Of a stretch of 64,000 bases of DNA, positions 26,101 through 35,100 are shown one piece after another (position 1 is the stretch's first letter; each line of letters starts with the position of its first letter). A model generated the notes under the pieces. That model did no database searches, had not been told where the DNA came from, and saw only the letters and a program-made list of their open reading frames with translations. The stretch is taken from the NCBI RefSeq assembly GCF_035582795.1, contig NC_134368.1:14676001-14740000 (forward strand), in the 5' to 3' direction. The translations under genes and the position numbers were made by a program. Origin of the DNA: Mycteria americana. Taxonomy: Eukaryota; Chordata; Aves; Ciconiiformes; Ciconiidae.

Positions 26101-29100
26101 TGAATCTGGCAACCTGGAGAAACAGGAATTCCCTTATAGTACTTCAGTAATCTTTAAGCAAGATCTTTGTTTTCCTTTCATTTTCTCTCTCTTATTATTT
26201 TAAACAAAGCCTGTAAAAATAGCCAAACAATATTTGGTAATGTTTGTGTCAAGCATACTCAAGCAGAATCCTGCTGGTTAAAAGCGGGAAAAAAAAAGTG
26301 TTTTGCCTTACACATTTGTAAAATATTGCGAAAGTGGCTGCCTACCACAGCAGAACACGGAACATAGGTTCATACTATTTTTTGTACTTCAGCTAATGCA
26401 ATGCACTGCAAAGTGAGTACATAAAAATAATTTATTTTTCAATGGCATTGACATCTATTTTTCATCAGCAGAAGTAGAGATGCTCACAATGGACATATAG
26501 TATAGTAAATCCACAGGATTATTTGTCTGATTATTTTACACTTTTACACGCAGAGTGGTATTCTGTGTCACCCTGAAGAAGCTTATTCTTCTAGTGTTAT
26601 TAAATGTTGCAAGCTATCACTCAGTCATACTTGCTTCTGTGGCAAGAAATAATTTAACTGCATGTTAAGGAAAAGGTAGATTGATTCTTCACTGTAAATG
26701 GCATTCAATTTCCCTGTAGCAATTAGGAAAATAAATGAGAGTTTGCTGGTTCATAAACATTTTTCTTTTTTCTTTTTTTTTTTTTTGGCTTGTCTTCTAC
26801 TACCTATGCTTGACTAGTTGAGGTTTTATATGCTTTGAGTTTTTTATGCTTTGGGTTTTATGTGTCTTCATATCTACATATGCCATCACCCTATCGCAAG
26901 CAGTGCTGTCAATGTAAGATGAAAAGGCAGCGTGGTTGCAGGGTGGGACGGGGTTCTGTGTCTGGCTATGTCTCCTTTGAGTATGTCAAGTCTGGGTCCA
27001 CCACTGTCTCACCCAAGCTCATACTGAGAATTAATGTTTTATGTGACAGTAGTTAGGAACTCATCTGTCAGAAGGGAGATAATACTTCACTGCCGCCAGA
27101 TATTTTCTCAGACATCGCTGTGATATATGAGCATTAGTGGAAAGCTTCCCAATACAATAAATATCAAAATACTGTGCACATTCACACTGTCTCCCCGAAT
27201 GTCTAATTATTACAAAACTTAGCAGCTCCAACAGGAGAGAATTAGATTGAATCTATATTCTGATGGCCAGTGAGTTCATTTGCAGTGTAGAAGCCCCACA
27301 TTAAATTCCCTGCTTCAATAGATATTTAGCTATTCATGCTAACTGGAGCACAAACCCTTTCCCATAGTATCCAGCACAGTAGTGGTCAGAAGTCCCACTT
27401 AGGCTCAGGCACACTGGGATTCAAGCCTGGTTTTTTTGGATCATGCAGAGAACAGGCTGGCTCTTGCTGGGCACCATGACACCGAGCTTTGGACCATTCT
27501 GGTCTGTGATAACTACTGTGATAAGTAATTCCATGTGTAACAGGGGAAACCTTTCCTGCCGAGGCAGATCTGTATGTTCCCGTGAAAAAATTAGGTTTCT
27601 ATGGATCAGTTTTCCAATGGAAAACACTTCAGTGAGAAAATGTCCAAGTGTCACTACTCCCAATTTAAAAAATAATGGTTACAATCGCAAAGAAGAGAGA
27701 CCGTTTCATATTCATGTGATACATTCCTTTGATTTTAAAAATCCTGTACTGAATTCTGTGCACATATGTTAAACTGAGCTGACTTTTCATCTTTGAGCAT
27801 TCATTTTTTGTGTTTCAACTCATTCTTGCTGGAATTCACATCTCAGACTGCAGAGCTATGCCCAACTTTTACTTACATAAAACTCCTTTGAAAGCTCATT
27901 CCCTTCCTTCCCCTCAGATTTTCACTTCTAAATCATTCCTAACATTTGAACGCTTCTAGAGAAAACCAAGTGGATTGATGCTTTTGTTTTTTTCCTTCTG
28001 AAATTAAAGATTTGCAATTGGCTTTATTCATTTCTGGACGCAGTGACAAATGGAAGGCTGTTACACATTGGCAGCAGACTTGCCTGCTTTGGCTTACTGA
28101 TGAATTTCAACCAAAAATTTGCAGTGATGCATGAAGGGCTAATCCAATGGCCTTTGAAGGGAAAAGGGACTGTGTTCAATTCAGTGCCCGGCCTTTTGTG
28201 GTGCAGTAATAAACTTTGTGCCTGGTTCTCAGAAGAAAATATATTTTAAAATTCTTTTAAGAACTCTTTTTTTTCATCTCTACATGGAATTAGATGTAGA
28301 TTGGATAGATCTGCCCTAGCTGTGTGCTAGGAAGCTCCAGCTTCAGTGTAGGGCTTATGGGCATCAACAAGTTACTCGTGCTTAAAGACAAAAGTGAACT
28401 TCGGTTCTTTGCTCATTCAGGACACAACGGATGGTTGGTCAGTCCCTTCTGTTTGCCAGAAGTATTTTCTTCCTAATGCTCATCCCAATTAAAATCCTAA
28501 AACATGAAGGCGGCGTGATGCAGTACCAACCATCTTCAGAGCTTCTCTTCAGACTTCACTTTCAGCGTTCAAGACTCTGTTCTCAGACAGTACAAATCAC
28601 TGTTGTCTCAATGGCTTCATTTTGCAGATTTGCTCTAAATGCAAACTTCGAATCAGTTTGGTTCAGCAAAACAGCATGCATTTCGAGTTTTATCATTCTT
28701 GATTATTTTCACAGCCCAGTGTTACATTCAAATGTTTTTGATTGAGAAATAAAATTTGCTTGAATCATGATTTTATTCCAGCAGTGTACTTTTTACTGAG
28801 GCCAGATATACACTGGAGTAATCTGTTCAGAAAAGAAAGTCAATTTGCCTTCTCTTAATATTCTTTTCAAGTCCCTGTGAAGAGGACTAGATTTTGAATT
28901 ACTTTTCTTCACTATAAAACTGTACACCATGAAGCTCTTTATTTGTAATTTAGTTTAATTGAGTAATTTAGTGTAATTTAATTTAATTTTAGTTTGGTTT
29001 ATCATAATAAACATATACTATTGCACAGAAGAGGTTTTATTTCAACTCTTTTTCATTCAGAGAAAACACCTGTCACTGTAGTGAAAGCAAAAATTGCGTG

Positions 29101-32100
29101 CAGGATGGTGAATAAAAGCTTCATCGTGTCTTTCTCTCAATTTTGAAAAAAAATAGCTTTTTGGAGAGCCATAGGAATGACAATGTATGCCTAATATGGA
29201 CTTGAAATTTTTGGAGGCACAAAGAAGTTAATTTCTAAGCCTTTGTGATGTATTTTCCTTTTAAAAGACTTAAACTGAGAAACCATTGGAGCCCCTTGTA
29301 GTGGAGCGATAATAAATTTGAGCAACTGACGTAATTAAAACCTTGTCTTATGTTGTGTTTGGAAAATGAAAAGCATGTGTCTGAAGAGGACACATCCCAG
29401 GGACAAGGGCTGCCTCCAGCGGGTGCACGTGGCACTCGGCACAGTGCCGTAGCTGGGATTCACATGCCCAATGTCAGACACAGAATACGTGGCCATTTGG
29501 GGCCTTTTGTCATGTCCCATTTTCATCATCTTGTTGGAAAGGCCTTGGCCTCATCCTTCTTTTCTTGCTGTTGTAGAATTAATCATGGACATTGTTAACA
29601 GTGATTGTTTCTCTGCCTTTCCCAGTGGAAAGTACACAGGACAGCATTCGTCAACTGATGTTAGACACTCATGTTCACTAAACAGCTAACAAAAAGGACT
29701 AGGACTGGGGTTTGCAACAACTGGTTTACCTGGGTTGGTAACAGTGGGAAGCAAGAGAAGATGCTTCAGATAACTAATAGGAAATGCGAAAGAGGCGGCT
29801 CCACTTTTTTCTGAATTCAGGTGTCTACTTGCAGTTTAAGAAACAGGCTTTACCCAGTTTGACTTGCTTGAACATGAAGCTGTGTCCGTGCCGCTTTGAT
29901 ATATTAGAGAACCACACAGAGGAGCAAGAGAGCTTGGCTTACCCTTCACGTGAGCTCATACTAGCCAGTGCAGCTGAGCAGTATTTTGGGCCCTTTTGTC
30001 TCTCTTTTGGGCTGTGTGTGGAGAAAGAGGAGTATGTTCAATTCTTTCCCTCAGATGACTGAGCCAGCGTGTCCTGGTTTTATGTCAACAGCCTCTGTCC
30101 AGATGACTGATGGCTGTAATGGATAATGCTGCTGTACTCATTCACTTCAATTTCTCTTGTGCTGGAAGGCTTTGCCTTGATGATGTATTTTATATATTCT
30201 TTCCATAGTGGATCTGAAACCATTGTGGCTATTTGCCCCCATTTCTCAGGGCTGAGAGGGAATTTGTGCAAGGAATATAGGGATAAATGGTAGTGCTTTT
30301 TATTGCTTTTCATCGAGTCATCTTAAACCTTATGGATGGGAAGCTCCAGGCAAAGAATGTGTCCAGTGTAGTGAATTATTTGCTTTACAGAATAGGGAAT
30401 AAATGTGCAGAACAGTATAGCTTAATCCTCCTTTGTATCAGGGGATTTCTTCTGAGATACTTTTTGGTAGAACAATACTTCTTTTTTTTTCTATTTCTAC
30501 TCATTTCTTTGCAAGAAACCACTTACTGCTTTCCTGTGAATCATATTTGAAGGAAACAGGCCTGAAATAACATTCTCTGATGCTCTCCTTAAAATGATTT
30601 GTGTGTGGCTGGTGAGATCAGAAGCTTTTCTGACACTGAGGGTGAGATGTATTTCATGTTTGATGTCTGTACTTCAGACAGTCACGTCCGTGGTCTTTCT
30701 TTTAAGAGTCAGTGTAGAGAAAGAGATACTTACAAAGAGGTATCCTGCCCATTTTGGGTATCTGCTTTAGGTAAGGTGAGAAGAGTTGGAGAAGCTGGAC
30801 TCCACTGGTTGTCAAGGGGGCCAGGAGGAGATACGCTTCGGTCAGATGAGTCCCATGCTCAGAAGGGAGAACGAGTTTAACTTTGGGGTTTCAGTCTTTT
30901 GGGGACAGTGCTGATCAAGACCAAGGGACCTTTCAGGACAAAGTTTTTTGCAGGAAGAGGCTTCTTTTTCTGACATTACAGAAAATGTGACTTGAATTAT
31001 TGGAATTTCAAGGGGATGAAAGAGAGGAGATGGTGGTTGTTATTTAGTTGTTTTTTTAAAGAAGGGTAAAATCCATTGCTGACAGATATGTTATTTTTGA
31101 CCTTCAGAAAGATTATTAAAAGTACTGAAGGGTATAAAATACAGATTAAAAACAGTTAAGGGCAGCCTGGCCTTTCCCGTGAAATAACTGATAAAGTTGT
31201 TCAATAATTATGTAAATGGCTGTTTGTACAGAGGGTATCTCAAGAATTTGTGGTGGCTGAGTAGATGGTACATACTCAAGGTTAGTGCAATTTTAAAGTA
31301 AAATTGGGTTTGGTAGAGATTTAGATCTGTTTCCTGACTGCATACATAATACGGATATTTTAGCAGTGGTTTTTGCTCTAATTCATGGGCAACAGTGTGC
31401 ATTTGTCTAGAACAATAAATACAAGTAGAGTAACAGCCATGATTAAAAAAAGAAAAGCTTTAAAAGCTAACCTTCCTTTATTTTCTGATAAATGTTAGAA
31501 TTAAGATAAAATCTGCAATTAAAAATATCCAGATGAACTAAAACATTTTATTCTTATCTCTGACACCACTGACTTTTTATTTTCATAATGTTGGGGGAAG
31601 GTGATGTTTGGTGTTTTTAATGTAAATCCTTTCTAGAACCTGGCAGTATGCAAGTGTACACTTCTTCAGGTTTGGTGGAATATCACAATTTGTTTCCTCC
31701 TAGGTGGGATAACATGTGGAAACTTTAGAGGAAAGCAAAAATATCAAAGAAAAACAGAATCAATATTGTAAATAAATAAATAAAAAATTTAAAAGGGAGT
31801 AATTAACTAATGGAAGAAATTAATGTCTGGGCATTGAGACAAAATGCAGGATTTTTGCTTCGCTACATCCATAGTGATATAGAAAATGTGATCATTAGTG
31901 CTTCACAGAGTCTTCTGAAACACTGAGGGTGAGTGCTTTTGAGAGAATCATACCAGCTTTCAAATGTAGTGCAGACCATACTGTGAAAACTTCGTCGGTG
32001 TGGTAGCAGCTTCACTCATCAGGGTTTGCATTAACCCACCTTTCTGCTGAGTTTCACTACTTTGGCTGCAGCAGAATTCAGTAATCCCGAGAGGCAAAAG

Positions 32101-35100
32101 AGTTTGTGAGTTGAGCAGTTGAAGGAAACAGAAGGAAAGGAAAGACCCTGCCAGGAGGTTATTTTTCTAGAAACGAAATGTGGCCATGTCACAGCTTTGA
32201 TTTGTGTTTTTTCTGGTAGCTTTAGCAGCTCTCGTGCCTAGGAGGAGGACAGTGATTTGCCTTTGCATGGGTCATTGAGCTCCAGAACTTGTTCTGCTCC
32301 TGCTGACTCTCATCTATCACCAGGGATGCCTCTAACTGTGCTTCCTGTAGTGAGGAAAGTCTCATCAAATAATTTTAAATCCAATCTCTTCATGCCTCAA
32401 AACATTTCGGAGCTGCCTTTTGTAACCCCTCCATTGCTTTCAGCCAGCCAGCATTTTTTGTCAGTGCTGGAGAGATGCTGCACTCATAACCTTGTTTAGA
32501 AACGAAGGACTTCTTTGGCTTCTGTGTTTACAGGGGATCATCCAAATACATAGCTTTCACTTTCCAACTGGTCTATGCCTGTGATGCTAGGATATGACTG
32601 GGTATTCATGCCACCCTACCTAAATAAATGCTGTATCCAGATAGTGTCACAGACTTCCTTTGTAGTCAGTGTAGAGAAAGTAAGTCTTTTAGGGAAGAGC
32701 AGCAATCTAAATTATGTGCCCAAAGTTGGTCAATGTGAGTGGTCCTTCAACTCCTGGATGTCACCGTCTTGTTCCCTGGCCTGTTGATCGGCCGGAAGTA
32801 AGGGATCCAAGTGGTAGCTGCTATGGGGAGTGTCTCAGCTGGCCAAACATGCTTGCATTTAGTACTTTTAATGGGACCCATGGCCAGAATTCAACAGCAT
32901 TGGTTCCCTCCTCTCGTGAGGGGCCAAGAACAGAAGGTGAAATGGCATCAAAGGCAGTGTTGATTGCTTGTGTTTAGCACTCACATTCTCTCAGGCACTG
33001 TATCCTGGGAGAGGTCTGTTCTGCAGCACACTGGGTCTAGCGACAGACAGGCACAGCCCACCCTCCTGACCCTACGAGCTGAATACTGGTGTGTTGGTGT
33101 ACTTAAGAATCATAAGACACATACTTCAGGGAGCCCATGAACTTTGAGGGTCGCTTTGCAAGCAGGAGATGAGAGCGATGAGCTTTTTCAGGTCTGGCTA
33201 GCTTGTACACATCAACAGCTGGGATTCAGCGTCACCTCCATGGGACAGTACGGCACCACTGATACCTGTACGCTCTAACCCAGGCGTCGGAGCTGCTCTT
33301 GAACTGCTGGCAAGCAGCATGTCTCTCATAAAGCTCCACGGTGATCAGTCCTGCAAGACTTCTTTTCTTAGCAATGGCGACAGCTTACACACTGTACATT
33401 CTTCTTCATGCTGTCATAGAATTATATTTTGATGCATGAGCTTGTCAATAAATGCTCATCCTTTTGGGGGGTCACCAGAACAATCTTACACCACTATGGC
33501 ATTTCAGAATCCTTTGATTTTTTTTTTAATGGACACAAGTGATGTAGCTAATGCTTATTAAAGATGTACAGAGGAAAACCAATATATTATTTTAAGCAAA
33601 ATGTGTTTTATATTAAGTAACCATTCCTGACCTGGCATATTTATAGTATTTGCATTTCTGGAGCGTTTGCAAGAGGACTAATGACAATGAGGTGTCATAA
33701 TAAGATGTATTAATTTTGGAAATAAATAAATAACTATTTTTAAGAACCCAAAGGATGAAACTGTCATTAACAATCTTAAATTTGTTTTTCTGTCCAATTG
33801 CAAGAAAAAATGTAACATTAATCCTGCAGCTTTAATAAATTCGTATTTGGATGATAAAATGCTGCTGCCCTGTGATAGTGATTTACGTTCAGGGACATCT
33901 TCTTTTCCTGCTTGCAACTGTTATGAAAAGGTGCATAATTCAACAACTGCCATTTCTCTCTAAATTTGGCTTCAGTTCAGTAAAGATATTCAATGATAAT
34001 GTTTGTTGTAGTGTTAAAGTTGATTTGGAGATGAAATAAGATCAACTGAATTAGTATTTTTGTTCAGAATAGGAGGGTCTGCTTAAGAGTTCATGCAGTT
34101 GAACTAATACACTTTTGAAGTCTATTGAGCTTAACCTTCTTGAGCATTTGTAGGTAGACAAACCTGAATTTGTTGTGTAGTGTGGAGTGAGAGAATATAT
34201 GTGTGAAAGAATCATGTTTGAAATTTTGAGATTCTTCAGGAGGAGACCTAACATTATGCAATTTTTAAAATTAGTATTTTTTTTCTACTTTTTATCTAAG
34301 TTTTCTTAATATTTCTTATAATCTTAATATAAGAAATATAATTTCTTAATAATTTCTTAATAATATTTCAAATTTTGAAACTGCAGATTTGCGCCAGAGG
34401 AGGTTTAGACTGGATATTGGGAAATTTTTCTTCACTGAAAGGGTTATCAAGCATTGGAACAGGCTGCCCAGGGAAGTGGTTGAGTCGCCATCCCTGGAAG
34501 TATTTAAAAGACGTTTGGATGAGGTGCTTAGGGACATGGTGTAGTGGTGGTCTTGGTAGTGTTAGGTTTATGGTTGGACTCGATGATCTTAAAGGTCTTT
34601 TCCAACCTATACGATTCTGTGATTCTGTGAAATTTTGGCTGTAGTTAAAGCTTAGAGATTTTTTTTGTTTTGGGGAAGAGTTGATGAGGGCAGGATTACT
34701 TTTTAGACAGATTCAGGAATGCTTTATATTTAAAATAGTTGGTATATATCTTTTTTCTTATTTTGGTCAATGTAGTTTATTTACATTTAATTTCTGTGAA
34801 CATTTATTGTAATGAATTCATCCAAGTGGCTTACACTAATCCAAAATAAACAGTGTTGGAAAACTTAATCTAGCTTGAATTTCTTAAAATGCTGTTTTAT
34901 CTTGCAGATGCTGCCTTCTTCCACAGACATTTCACAGGCCAATGGACAGCCACAGGATCATGAGACTTATGTCAAAGTGAACGGGATGACTGAGTCAATA
35001 CCTGCAAACTCTCAGCAAGAGGTGGACAGCACCCACAGTTCTCGCATCACTCCAAACGTGTATGCTGGTTCTCCTGTTAAATTAACAAGTCCAGAGAGGA

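Larger units (their letters stand above)
25514..34907 (+). other. 9.4 kb intron
   Basis: Mostly AT-rich unique-looking DNA. It holds a T-run near 26770-26786, an inverted repeat at 34311-34337 and a CR1 3' end at about 34386-34630. Many open frames of 60-110 codons exist on both strands, none with splice or protein support. Stretches such as 28500-29100 and 33500-34000 might be conserved non-coding DNA, but this cannot be judged without alignment. Confidence 0.5.
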
